From the NCBI GenBank assembly GCA_030062745.1, contig CP099848.1:3661185-3725184 (forward strand): a stretch of DNA of 64,000 bases, read 5' to 3'. Within the stretch, counting starts at the first letter, position 1, and every line of letters begins with the position of its first letter. The stretch comes from Capitulum mitella. Its lineage: Eukaryota > Arthropoda > Thecostraca > Pollicipedomorpha > Pollicipedidae. Below the pieces are notes generated by a model. It had not been told where the DNA came from and did no database searches. It saw nothing but the letters and a program-made list of their open reading frames with translations. A program made the position numbers and the translations under genes. Of this stretch, positions 53,349-64,000 are shown piece after piece.

Positions 53349-56300
53349 CTGATGTTGTTGCTGTTGCTGCTGTTGCTTTTGCTGCTGCTGTTGTTGCTGC
53401 TGATGATGCTGTTGCTGCTGATGTTGCTGTTGCTGTTGCTGTTGCTGCTGATGCTGTTGCTGGTGGTGGTATAGCCAGGCCTGGTGGGGCCCGCTCAGGC
53501 CTCGGGCCGCCTCGGATGGCGACGTGCCGCCGGCCGGCCGGCCGTAGCCGTGCGAGGCCGGTGGCCGGCCGCCGGTCAGCTCCGGAGAGCCGGCCTGCGC
53601 CACGCGCATGATCTGACGCTCCTCGCGCGCCAGCCGGGCGCGGTCCAGCAGCGGCGGCGCCGGCTCGGGCGGCGCCGGCGGCCGGCCGGGCAGCGGGTCG
53701 CGGTACCGGTACGGGTACACCTCGGGGTGCGGCGGCGGCGGCGGCGGCGGCCCGGGCGGCCGGTGTCCGGGCGGGTACGGGTGGCCGCGGCCGTCCGCGT
53801 ACACGGCGCCCGGCCGGCCGGGCAGCGGCAGCGGCACGGCGCCGGCCACGTCCGGCGACGCCCGCGGCGGCGGCCGGCCGCCGACCAGGCTGCGCGCCCC
53901 GTGGCCGGGCGCCGCGTGCGGGTCGGCCGTCGCCGGCGGCGGCGCCAGCCCGTCCTGGCCGATCGAGCGGCTGATGATGGTCTCGATCAGGCCCATGGTG
54001 GTAAGGCCGCCCTTTTCGTCGAGCGGCAGCGGGCGGCCAGCGCGCGCCGCCTGCGCCATCATCTCCTTGCTGATGGCGGCCGCGTACTCGCGCTCCTGCT
54101 GCTGCTGCTGGCGGAGCCGCTGCTCGTGCGGCGCCGGCGGCCGCGCGAGCCGCGCCAGCTGCCGCCCGCGCTCCTCGGGCAGGCAGCTCTGCGCCACTGC
54201 CACGTCCACCAGCGTGGACAGGTTGTCCTGGCCGTAGGAGGCCGGCGGCCGCGGGAAGGCGTCCGGCTGGGCGCGGGACGGGCCGGCGCGGCTGACCGGC
54301 CGCTGGATGACGCCCGGCCGCTGCTGCTGCTGCTGGCGCTGCGGCGACAGCGGCGGCGTGTCGCGCGGCGCCGGCTGCCGGCCGTAGCCGCCGGCCGCCG
54401 TCAGGTAGACGGACGGGTCGCGCGGTGACGCGCGCGGGTCGCCCTCCGACGAACTGCGGCTGTCGCGCCGGCCGTGCATCTGCTGCGACGTGATGTAGTC
54501 GGTCAGGAGCACGTGGCGCGACGACAGGTGGTCGGGCGGCGGCGGCCGCGGCGGGTAGCCGGCCGGCCCGGCCGCTTGGTACGGGTAGGCCGGGTGGCCG
54601 GGCGAGCGCCGCGTCGGCTGGTAGTGCTCGGCCGGCGGCCGGCCGTCCTGCACCAGCACCAGGCCGCCGCCGGTGGTCGGGTTCTCGCGGTGCGGCGCCG
54701 GGCCGCGCCGCTGCTCGGGCGGCAGCGGCGTGCCCTGCGTGATGGAGCCGCCCTCGCGCGGCGCCGGCGGCCGCATCAACTCGTCGTAGTGCGGCGCGGC
54801 CGACACGTGCGCCAGCGGCGTGCCCTGCGTGATGGAGCCGGCGCCGGGCCGGCCGGGCCGCGGCTCCGGCCGCGGCGCCGCCGGCCCGGCCCGCGAGCCG
54901 CCCGCCGCCGCCGGCTGGTACGGCAGCAGGCGCTGGCGGGCGTCGGCGGCGGCCGCGGCCGCCAGTGGCGTAGTGCGCCGGCAGCGGGGCGCGCGGGTCG
55001 GCCATGAAGGCGGACTGGCCGGGCGGCCGCGGTCGCCGCTCGGCGTAGTAGGCGTCGCGTGGCGGCTCCAGACGGAGCGAGTCGACGGGCCCGGGTGGCG
55101 GCGGGCCACGGTGCGCCGGCGGCGGGCGACGCCGCGGCTCGGCGGACGACGGCCGTCGCACACTCAGGTCCTCGGCCTCGCCGTCGTCGGCGGGTGGCGG
55201 CGGCGGCGCGCGGCCCCGCGCCGGCGGCGCCAGCCGGTGGTCGCCGCGCTCCGAGGTCGCCAGCAGGCTGTTGATGGTGAGGCCCTGCGCGCCGGCGCTG
55301 GCCGCCGTCGCCGCCCGCGCCTCCGACTCGGCGCGGGCCATCACGTGCCGGAACGATCGGTTGATGGTGACGTCGATCAGGTCGCCGATGGAGGGCCGGT
55401 GCTCCAGGCCGGAGCAGACCTGCGGCCCGGCCAACGAGGCGGCCACCGGCCGCAGCGGCGGCTGCGGCGACAGCTGCTGCGGCTGCGGCGGCGGCCGGGG
55501 CAGCTGCAGGTACGGAGACTGCACCAGGTGCTGCTGCTGCGGGGACTGCCGCAGGTGCGGAGACTGGCGCGGCTGCGGAGACGGCTGCAACCGCGGAGAC
55601 GGCTGCAGCTGCGGAGAGGGCCGCGGCAGCGGAGACGGCTGCGTCTGCGGAGACGGCCGCAGCTGCGGAGAGGGCCGCGGCTGCGGAGACGGCTGGTGTG
55701 TGGGCGGCGGCGGCGCCTGGCGCTGGAACGGGGCCAGGCCGGGAGCAGGTCTCTCCGAGCCGGCCCGGACGTTGGCGTCGCTCCCGGCCTCGTCCGCAGA
55801 CACCTGCCGTCACAGGAATACCCGTGTGGTGAACTCCCACAATATAACCGGGCAGGCGACAGAGCAACACCAAGATTCCCATAGAGGGAAAACGATAACA
55901 AGACCCAAGAACTCTGAGTATTTGGCGAATACTAGCAATGCGCCTGCGGGCATTTCAACGTTGCAAAACATCTTACAAACCGGAATGAGGAACAGCGCCT
56001 CGCGTGCATCCCGGCCGGGCCGTACCGTGGCGGAGCTGTCGCCGCGGTCCGCGGCGGCCGGCGCGGCCGGCGGCTGCCCGTTGACGGTGGCCGGCTCCAC
56101 CTCCTCCGCGCTGGACGAGTCGTCCTCGGTCAGCGGCGCCGATTCGCTCCGCTCTCCTGCCGCCTGCAGATCACGGCACGGCGTCAGACGGACCGACCGC
56201 CTGCACACGCAGACCAGCCGCGCCACGCGGACACGCAAGACAAACACCCGCAGGCCGCCAGACAGACGGGCCGCACAGACATACAGGATAGACAAGGGAA

Positions 56301-59300
56301 GGCAAGACAAGACAAATACCCGCAGGCCGCCAGACAGACGGGCCACACAGACATACAGGATGGGCAAAAGGGAAGGCAAGACAAGAAAGACACCCGCCGG
56401 ACCACACAGACATGCGGGACACGCCAGTAGGCCGTCAGATGGACTGGCCTCAGCCATAACGTACACACCAACCAGGCCAAACAGACATACAGGTCACACT
56501 GGCAGGCCATCAGGACCAACCTCAGACATACAGCACACACACCAAGCAGGCCGAACAGACATACAGGACACAGCAGCAGGCCGTCAGATGGACAGGCCTC
56601 AGACATCAAGCACACACATCAGCCAGGCCACAGAGACACATAGGACACACTGGCCTGCCACCATCTGACTCTGGGCTGCCAAACAGCTTCCAACGCCATC
56701 CAGCCCCGCAACGATTGATGTTCACATGTCACAACCCCACGACCCGCCACCAGCCCAGCGCACATTGGAGGCCACCCTTCACACACGACAGCCCTCACAC
56801 CCGTCCCTCTGCGGGCGTCCAGCACGGGACCGCTCACACTCGCCCGTATCGGACCGCCAACATCCGGCGCCCCAGCCGACCAAATCACGATCAACCCCAT
56901 CCCCGTCCGCCCGCCGTCCGGCCGTCACGCGGCCCGACCCCGGCGCCCGTCCGCCGGCCGCCACTGACCCGCTTGTAGTCGGCCAGCGCCTCGTCGAGGC
57001 CGCGGTGCGGCTCGTGCTCGGCGTACAGGCGGCGGCACTGGGCCGGCCGGCGCGTGCCGACGGCGGCCGCCAGCCGGGCCCAGTCGGCGCCGTGCTGGCG
57101 CAGCCCGGCGCGCAGCCGCTCCAGCTCGCCGTCGGACCAGGCCGGCTCGGTCGGCTCGTCGGGCGCCGCCAGACGGCGCGCCACCCGGTTGTGGCAGGCC
57201 GAGCAGCACTTGACCACCTCGGGCGTCAGCTCTGCGGACGGCAGGGGTGGCGTCAGGGGGCGGCCGCCGCGACGTGCGGACAACAAAGCCCGCCAGTCAG
57301 GGGGCACGCATCTGCATAAAGTCGCCGACCGAGGACAGACAGCAACGTGGCCAAGTCACACAAAGGGTACAGACTATCGGCCACACAGGGCGTGGTCTGA
57401 ATTCGACCGCTGCCCGCTACACGGCAGCACGGCATCAGGGAGCAGGGGACAGAGCGAAAGGTCTGCCGGCTCCCAGTGCTGCAGTCTCCACCGCTCCGCC
57501 CCTCCCCAATCGGAACGGACCAGGCCCAGGGAGCGCCGCACTCACGCAGCTCCTTGGAGATGGCCTGTCGCAGGGCGTCGTCGGCGTCGGCCCAGCGGGC
57601 CGGCAGCGGCCGCAGCCGCTTCACGCGGAACTTGGGCGTCGGGCAGGTGGGGATCGGACACTTGACGCTGCGACGGAGATTCGGGTCAGGCGGCAGCGCA
57701 GCCTGTAGCCGCCGTGGACATCACACAGCCGAGGATGTACCAATCACACGGGCGAACACGCACCAGTCTCAGAGCGACTGCATTCAGGCCACATCAGAGC
57801 CGCGAACGAATCGCACAGCCGCGCACGCACCGGTCTCAGAACGACTCCGACCGCCGCCTGGCGAGCCACAGCACACGTCACAGGCAGGCGGCGCGGGGGC
57901 GGCACTCAGAGCGAAGGGCGGCGTTTGGCGGAGGAGCACTCACTGCGAGTAGCGGCGCTTGACGGAGCGGCAGCGGCAGGCGGCGCAGACGCGCGCCTCC
58001 GGCGGCAGCAGCTGCTCCGAGAGGCCGTAGAGGGCGGCCTGCGAGGCCGGCAGCGGCCGCGACTGGCCGTGGTGCTCCAGCTGGGTTTGGCACACGGCGC
58101 ACGGGTGCGGCTCGCCCCTCCCTGCCGGCGCACACACTGTCACTCACCGGGCTCGGACAGACAACTGCAGCACACACACACACACAAACACACATCAGCC
58201 GCCACTCACGGGCCGCGGCCACAAGCATAACACACAAATAACAGTGGCGTTCAGAAGTCCGCAGCACGCTGAGCATCAACAGACGGCCAGCGGCATCCTC
58301 CGGGCCGCCCGGCGGTGCTTCCAATCTAAACACGTCGCGCGCTCAGAACGGCAAGTCATCCGTATCTGGTGGTCCAAGCCCGCGATAGGAAAGACATGTC
58401 CCGGCCTGAGATCGTAGGGCGAGCTGGTGGATCTGCAGCTGCGCGTCGCCTCACCTCCGTTCTCGCTCTCCTCGTCCCCGCTCCTGTCCGACTTCTGCGG
58501 TTCCTCCTCGCCCTTCATCTCCCGCGTCTTTCCAGTCTTGTTTTCTCTGCAGACATGAAAAGCGAATGAATATGCAACATCTGCCGCTTTCACTCCTAAA
58601 CTTAAACGTACGACTTATTTCCCGAGACTCTTTGGGTGAAATGGAACGCGAAGGCTATTTTCGTATCATGATGCACCCCAGCTGGCAGGGCAACCTACGC
58701 TCGCATGAAGACCAGGACAATAGCATCCAATACCGTGGCAAGTCCAAATTTAGATCATACGCTATAGATATGCAGGAGCAAAAGTACTGCACCTTCATTC
58801 ATCTCAGTCCACCCTCGTGCAGCCGTCCTGCATTCTTAAAAGGCCAACTCATATGCCGGGAGTGCCCGCACATAAACAGCCTGCTCTGCCTGTACACGGT
58901 CTGCCCTCTGGCATATCAGCTCATCTGCCAGCGGCTCCCCTCTCTCCAGAACATATGTCCCTCTCAGCCGTCAGCCCATCCCCGCAGCCGTCGACTCACC
59001 CGTCGGCCGACTCGCCGTCAGCGGCGGCCGCCGTCGGCTCGGCCAGCTCCGGCGTCACGCTGCTGACGGCGGCGCCGCGGCCGCGCTGCTGCAGCGCGCC
59101 GCGCGTCGTCATGCCCGGCAGGTCGGCGCCGAGCACGAGCGGCGCCGCCGCCGGCCGCGCCGGGCCGCGGTTCCTGCCGCGCGAGCGCGCCTTCTTCAGT
59201 CGCTCCTTGTACTTCTGCTGCTTCTTGCTCAGGTAGTAGTGGCGCACGCACTCGCTGGTGGCCTTGCGCTCGAGCGCGGCGCTGAGCGCGTGGAACTGCT

Positions 59301-62300
59301 TCGGGTGCTGGAGGTAGCGTTCGCTGAGCGTCTGGCGCTCGGTCTCCGTCCAGACATTGTAGTTGGCCAGGTCGTCGTGCAGCTGGAGCGGCTCGGCGAT
59401 GCGGCCGCCGCGGTTCAGGAAGAAGCGCGACCGCTGCGGCTCGTCCAGCAGCGGCGGCGGGATCACGGCCAGCGAGCGCAGCCGCTTCTTCTCGTTCTGC
59501 AACGGACCGGCGGACGAGGTCAGACGGTCCGGCGCCGGCCGCCAGGCACCAGGCCAGTCCAGCACCGCGAGCCGGACCGGCCGCGGACCGCGTCCACGAC
59601 ACGGCCGCCGGGTAAACAACGCTCCGCCTGGCCGCGCGGACGCCGGACGCACGGCCCCCGACCGCGGACGCCGGCACTGCGCAACACAACCACTCAAGCC
59701 GTCGTCAATACGCCGCGCCGGTCCTGGGGCCCGCCTGGGGCCGCCGCACGGCACGCGGCGGCCGCTGCTTACCTGCAGCTCCTGCAGGCCGTCCAGCACC
59801 TCCTCCGTCTCGGCCTCCGGCTTGATCAGACGGCCGGCGCGGCACAGGCGCTCCCGCTCCTCGCGGTTGCGGCGAATTTCCGGGAACACCTTCTCGTAGA
59901 ACTCGCGGTCCTTGGCCGCCTTTTGCCGGTTCTTCTGCGGACACGGGGTAGGGGATTCAGTTCGATTCGGCACCGTCTGGAAGCATTCATAGGGCTCAAG
60001 GGCATTCGGTGGCTCTTAGAGCCGTTGAGAGAAACTCACCAGGTCCCATGACAACCAACTCAACAATAATCAACTGACACGCAGTCTTACATGAAAGTCA
60101 AGCGGGCATCTGCTACTGAAACCAAGAATTATTAAAGAGAAAAAAACTACACAAAGGAAGAAAAATATCACGAACTAATGGCGCTTACAAAAGAGGAAAA
60201 TATGCAGAGACCGCGAGTAGACAGTCCTCCCGCTTACCGGCAGCGCCTCCAGCCGTTCGACCTCGCGCACCCAGGCGGCCATCTTGTCCGTGTAGCAGAG
60301 CGCCGTGTCGCGCTGTCTGGCGGCGGCGCGCAGCCGGCGCTGGCGCAGCACCTGCAGCAGCCGCCGCTTGAAGCCGCGGAACGCCTGGGCGTTGGCGCGG
60401 TACACGGCCGCGTCCGACGGCTGGTTGTAGAGCGGCTGGTCGGCGGCGTACAGCGGCCGCCGGCTGCCGCCCGACTCCGCCGGCTGCGGCGGCGGAGAGG
60501 GGGGGGGGTCAGAGACGGCGGCCGGCCAGCGTCGGCCCCGGCACGGACGGACCACGACCGGCCAGGACGCAGACACGGCCAGTCCATACGCACGGCAAGT
60601 CAGTCCACAGACACGGCCGGTCAGTCACAAGACACGGCCGACCACGGCCGGTGGCACGAACACCGCGGAGCAAAGCCTGCCACCTCGTCATGACACAGCT
60701 GACCAGTCAGTTCATCCATGACGTCGTGCATTAAGGCCCAGCCAGGCCACACCAGGTCAGCTCATTGTCAACCTCTTCGTCTCGACACAGTCTGCTGCCG
60801 CACTCTCTGCCGACTCAACCATAGTTGCAAGTTGCGGCGCGCTTTCGTGCGCGTCGCCTACGACGAACGCAACTTCCGACCTTTGCACCCGGACAATAAC
60901 CGCAGGAGCAGGGCACAAACACGTTTTTCCGTCTTGTCTGAGTCTCTACCGCCCATAGCTACCTGAGGTGAGGAAAACTTCTCAAGGCCGGCCTTGGCAG
61001 TCCGCGCCTTCTTCTGAAACAGAGCAGTCCGTCAAACCTCCGTGTGACTCACCAAACGCCGGCAGCGGAAAAACCCGGCCCGAACGCCAAACTGGTCTCA
61101 CTCGACACACCTCCATTCAGTGCCTGAGGTCAACACGCCCGGTCACGATCACCATCGACCCGCATCCTCTCCGGTGTATCGATCCCAGCGCCGACGAACG
61201 GCCCGTCCTGGAGCCGCCGGCCCCCGCGGACGACAATGACAGACGAAACACGCCGACGCGCCGGAAGCGCCGTTCCAGCGCCGGCGCCCGGCCGGCGGAC
61301 CGTTTTAGCCCTCCAGACGCCGGACAATCGGGCTTTGTTCGGCCGGCCGGCGGCGGGCGGCCGGCCCGGCGCGGCACCCAACACACCCGATTGTCGGCGT
61401 AGATGGTCTGCGCCAGACTGGTGTTTTTCGGCTCCTTGTCGTCGTCGTCAGAGGCCCCGCCGTCCGGCCGGTTGGCGTGAACCTCAAGCTCGCTCTGCCA
61501 GCGGGCGGGGAAGCACCAGGTTAGCCCGCTCAGCAGACAGTACGGTCGGCTGGACGGACAGCTCACACGACAGACTGGTGCAGCCCGCACAGCAGGCCGG
61601 TGCATCCCACGGACGAGAGTTCACACAGAAGACTGGTACATCCCGCTGGACAGAAAGCCCACACAGCACAAGGTGCAACACAAGCCCACTGGACAAAAAG
61701 TCCACGCAGCGGACGGTACAGCCCACTGGACAGACAGCCCACACAGCAGACGGTACAGCCCAGAGCATCGCAGACGGACAGCCCACTGGACAAAGCCATA
61801 AGAAACGGTATCACGACGCCATAATAAACGGTATCACGGCAGGCACGAACTGGTAAAACCGACCCGGGCACACCACAGAGACGCGGCACACCACACCTGC
61901 CCGCGCCCGACAGGAGCGCCACGAAACAGGGCCAAAGTCCATCCCGCGGATCGTGACGGCTGGTTTTTCGGCTTTGCATCGACGCTTTCTACTGTCAAGG
62001 CCAATTCGCGTCGCGGTAGGTATCGCCGACTGTGTTGGTGCGAGGCGAGTGTTCACAGAACGGTGGTCTGTATCTGACGATGCTTATAACCCACCGCGTT
62101 TTCGAGAGGCGAAGAATAAAATGCTCGGGAAAATGAATGGCAGTTATTGCTCTCCGGATGTGGAATCGATCTCAGTGTTGTCGGTAGGCAACGTATGTCC
62201 AATTCCACCCACAGGTTTCAATATACACCACATATAATACTTTCATTAACCTGTGCTAGCAGCTTGTCGAGCTGTTGCTAGGGAACGAATCCCATTGTTA

Positions 62301-63231
62301 TTTTCATTAAACACTAGCTCGCATGCTGGTTGTCGCGTGGGTGCTGGATATTTCAGGCGACTGGCTGCAATCAGGCTCGAGCCCTACACATTCTGCAGAG
62401 ACATGACGTGCCACTATTCATCATGCAAGGGACAGCAGATTACCCGGCCCGCTGGAAGCCAGATATAATGAAATAAATGCCACGTTCACTTTTGGAACGA
62501 GCTCCGCCGCGCGCGCAAACACCGACAAAGGACAGAACAAATGTTGGCAGCGCTGAGCGCGGCGCCGCGGGGCTGTCACATGGCCGGGGAGAGTGTCGTG
62601 GGCGGCTCCGGCTCTATCGATCGCCGGCGGCCGGCCGCTCCGGCTGACGCAGTTAGCACCGCACGTCACAGCAGGACGGAGCCGCCACGGCCGAGATGTT
62701 GTTGCGCCAGGCACATGGAGGGTGCAGAAGCGGTCTCGCCAACGCGGAAGCGAAGTCGCTACAGCAGCGCGACGTCGGCACGGAAGAGATGTCACTGCTC
62801 CGGAAGCATGGAGAAGCACCCTCGCCAACACGGAACAGGAACAGAGGAGACAATGGCACGAGAGGCCGCTACAGTGGCACGGCGTCGGCATGGAGGACAC
62901 GTTACTGCAGCGGGACCATGGAGGGAAGTAGCCTCACCCACGCGGAAGCGGGGGCGATTCCTACAGCAGCACGGCACCGGCACACAGTAGCAGCTGCAAC
63001 ACCGCCGCGGCCCCCGTTTATAGACCACGCCACAGCAGCGGGGAGCCCCGGCGGCCGCCGCACCTGTTTCCGTTTGAGTTTGGCGATCTGCGACTCGGCC
63101 TTCATGATCTCGCGGTCGATGGTGCCGATCTGGCGGAGCAGGTCGTCCTTGGTGGAGCGCAGCGGCGACTCATCTGGCCCGTCGGCCGGCATCGTCGGCG
63201 AGATGGCCTCCGTCTTCGGGTTGTACGACTC
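52840..63231 (-). CDS. Smr: SMRTER/NCoR nuclear receptor co-repressor, 5' part outside window
   Basis: Twelve exons, all splicing in phase: 63064-63231, 61387-61494, 60963-61013, 60238-60483, 59773-59934, 59000-59496, 58455-58546, 57944-58121, 57546-57667, 56969-57231, 56026-56163 and 52840-55803; about 1660 residues here. Order: coiled coil (DLLRQIGTIDREIMKAESQI); IYADNR and QPLYNQPSD boxes of the deacetylase-activating region; SANT1 (VWTETERQTLSERYLQHPKQ, HYYLSKKQQKYKERL); a Cys-rich stretch (CAVC, CAACRC, CPIPTC, CCSAC); SANT2 (PAWSDGELERLRAGLRQHGA). The large last exon has SPQ repeats, nuclear-receptor motifs (GDLIDVTI; GLIETIIS), two SMRT-specific GSITQGTPL boxes, DYITSQQMH, poly-Gln, LDYVKNKIAEVMR and a poly-Pro end. 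It recruits HDAC3 to unliganded nuclear receptors. Two one-base frame breaks lie in the last exon. The start codon lies to the right of the window. Confidence 0.96.
52880..52965 (-). repeat. Poly-proline codon tract at the SMRTER C-terminus
   Basis: About 25 consecutive proline codons on the minus strand, seen on the plus strand as GGCGGTGGCGGCGGC. They follow SSNGCGNT and precede AQSPHRHHS before the stop at 52840. Confidence 0.9.
53162..53470 (-). repeat. Poly-glutamine (CAG/CAA) tract of SMRTER with a frame break
   Basis: About 300 bases of CAG and CAA codons, interrupted by a few His, Lys and Thr-type codons. At 53284-53291 the minus strand reads CAA-CA-CAA, one base short of a codon. 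Upstream of this point the coding frame is the one with GSITQGTPL; downstream it is the one with LDYVKNKIAEVMR. Confidence 0.85.
54940..54985 (-). other. Smr: Apparent one-base insertion shifting the SMRTER frame
   Basis: Upstream the frame reads FMADPRAPLPAHYAT and becomes arginine-rich nonsense; the conserved continuation RQRLLPYQ and then GSITQGTPL is one base out of register. No splice sites are placed to explain the change. Together with the one-base shortfall at 53287 the net shift is zero, so the last exon is open end to end in one frame even though that frame is wrong in the middle. Confidence 0.8.
56246..56420. repeat. 72-74-bp tandem repeat in a SMRTER intron
   Basis: Units start CCCGCAGGCCGCCAGACAGA and contain CACAGACATACAGGAT and GGGAAGGCAAGACAAGA; starts near 56247, 56319 and 56393. 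Related shorter units with CAGACATACAGG continue to about 56645. Confidence 0.85.
60963..61013 (-). CDS. Smr: 51-bp exon of the SMRTER gene
   Basis: Minus strand: acceptor CTGTTTCAG, then 17 codons reading KKARTAKAGLEKFSSPQ, then donor CAG|GTAGCT. It fills the gap between IYADNR (exon ending 61387) and the PLYNQPSD exon (starting 60483), where vertebrate NCoR has KKAEAAHKILEGLGPKVE. Phase 0 at both ends, so skipping would keep the frame. Confidence 0.85.
61560..61800. repeat. Degenerate repeat with CCCACTGGACA core in a SMRTER intron
   Basis: CAGCCCACTGGACAGACAG, CCCACACAGCA and ACGGTACAGCCC recur at spacings of roughly 30-45 bases between exons 61494 and 63064. Non-coding. Confidence 0.7.
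62690..62995. repeat. About 90-bp degenerate tandem repeat in a SMRTER intron
   Basis: Three and a half units share CATGGAG, CTCGCCAACGCGGAAG, CTACAGCAGC and GGCACGG in the same order. It lies just left of the exon at 63064-63231. Long frames across it are artefacts. Confidence 0.75.
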
Positions 63232-64000
63232 CTGCCGAGCGGAGCACAGGCGCCAGTCAGCACTGCTGCGGAACACACTCCTGACGAGCAGAGCACACAT
63301 TCCTCGGTCTGCACTTCTGCACCACAGAACGCACCCAGACGCACCTCAGCCTGCACTCTTGCGGCACAGAGTGCCCGCACTCACGCCTCAGTCTGCAGTC
63401 CTACAGCACAGAGCACCCCTCACAGCCTACACTCGCCAGATCCATACAGGATCCCACCACACAGGGACGGCCTTAGCCCTGTACCACATCAACAAAGTGC
63501 CCTTGCGCGAAGGGGACGAGTTAGGTCCGTATATGGCGGGCAAGGTGCCCCACCCCCCCCTCCCGACAGCGGCAAAGTGGAACGGCATTTACCGCAGAGG
63601 ACGTGGCACCGTGTTTCGGGACGATCCCCCCCCCTTCCAGCAGACGCCGACTCTTAAGAACATACCTGCGGCAAACTATTTTTCCCCGCGCGAGACCCTG
63701 TAAGCCCTACCCAGAAGCAGCTGACGGCTGCGACTGACGGCGGCTCCGTTTCTGTCCGACTCAGCATCTCCTCTCCGTGTCGGCTGTCCGGGCGGGCGGC
63801 CGTCCGCGGCCGGCTCAACCCCCCCCCCTCCTGTCACACGGCCGCGCTCCGTCGCCAAAACCGCGTCACTTCTCCGAATAACTCCCAACCGAACACCGGC
63901 TTCCGACAGCCACGCCTCTCCCGAACAACCCCCACCGGAACACCAGGTTCCGACGGTCTTTCTCGGCCCCGCCGGCAACTGGCTGTCAGCCACGCAAACG
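63232..64000. other. Right edge: intron of SMRTER, no exon recognised
   Basis: Sequence upstream (minus-strand sense) of the exon that starts at 63231 has no motif matching the N-terminal part of NCoR/SMRT. Further 5' exons should lie beyond the window. Confidence 0.6.

Noticed and set aside
52864..54428. Plus-strand open frames rich in Leu, Ala and Arg opposite SMRTER
   Set aside because: They are the antisense of the poly-Gln and poly-Pro coding tracts and of GC-rich codons; the minus strand carries the conserved motifs.
1..64000. tRNA, rRNA or snRNA genes
   Set aside because: No convincing GGTTCGAATCC-type B box with a matching acceptor stem and no rRNA or snRNA core motif was seen by eye; a covariance-model search would be decisive.

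Overview
This is nuclear DNA of an animal, almost certainly an arthropod and most likely a crustacean. The genes are split by GT-AG introns, there are runs of the arthropod telomere motif TTAGG inside the window, and the recognisable proteins (amyloid precursor protein with its YENPTY tail, an SMRT/NCoR co-repressor, GOSR1, ZC3H3, FAM210B, a TINAG-like protein) are animal proteins. The species cannot be fixed from sequence alone. Exons are very GC-rich, and several introns and intergenic blocks are AT-rich and nearly free of CG dinucleotides.

Layout, left to right. 1-5039: no gene recognised, one 32-bp tandem repeat. 5040-13806 (+): an 8-exon tubulointerstitial nephritis antigen-like gene whose cathepsin domain has lost both catalytic residues; a 1.18-kb inverted-repeat transposon sits in one intron and a 30-bp minisatellite ends exactly at the exon 2 acceptor. 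17939-18109 (-): a candidate 56-residue secreted cysteine-rich peptide. 20860-28625 (-): ZC3H3, a nuclear CCCH zinc-finger protein, from ATG to stop, with one unresolved internal junction and an apparent one-base frame break. 31012-32826 (-): an intronless, complete amyloid-precursor-like gene. 34555-35689 (+): FAM210B (mitochondrial, DUF1279), first exon not found. 41217-43260 (-): a three-exon gene for a basic, proline-rich protein with weak resemblance to PIMREG. 46800-49833 (+): GOSR1 (Golgi SNARE GS28), six exons. 52840-63231 (-): the 3' 12 exons of an SMRTER/NCoR nuclear-receptor co-repressor; its 5' end lies beyond the right edge.

The genes belong to unrelated processes (extracellular matrix, mRNA export and 3'-end processing, neuronal membrane receptor, mitochondria, Golgi trafficking, transcriptional repression), so this is ordinary gene neighbourhood and not a functional cluster. 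I found no novel multi-gene system. The points most worth a second look are: paired transposons carrying many nuclear-receptor half-sites and candidate TTAA target duplications; dispersed repeats ending in TTAGG arrays; the intronless APP gene; the doubly inactivated TINAG-like enzyme; one-base frame breaks in two otherwise conserved genes; the candidate cysteine-rich peptide; and the CpG-depleted blocks at gene 5' ends.
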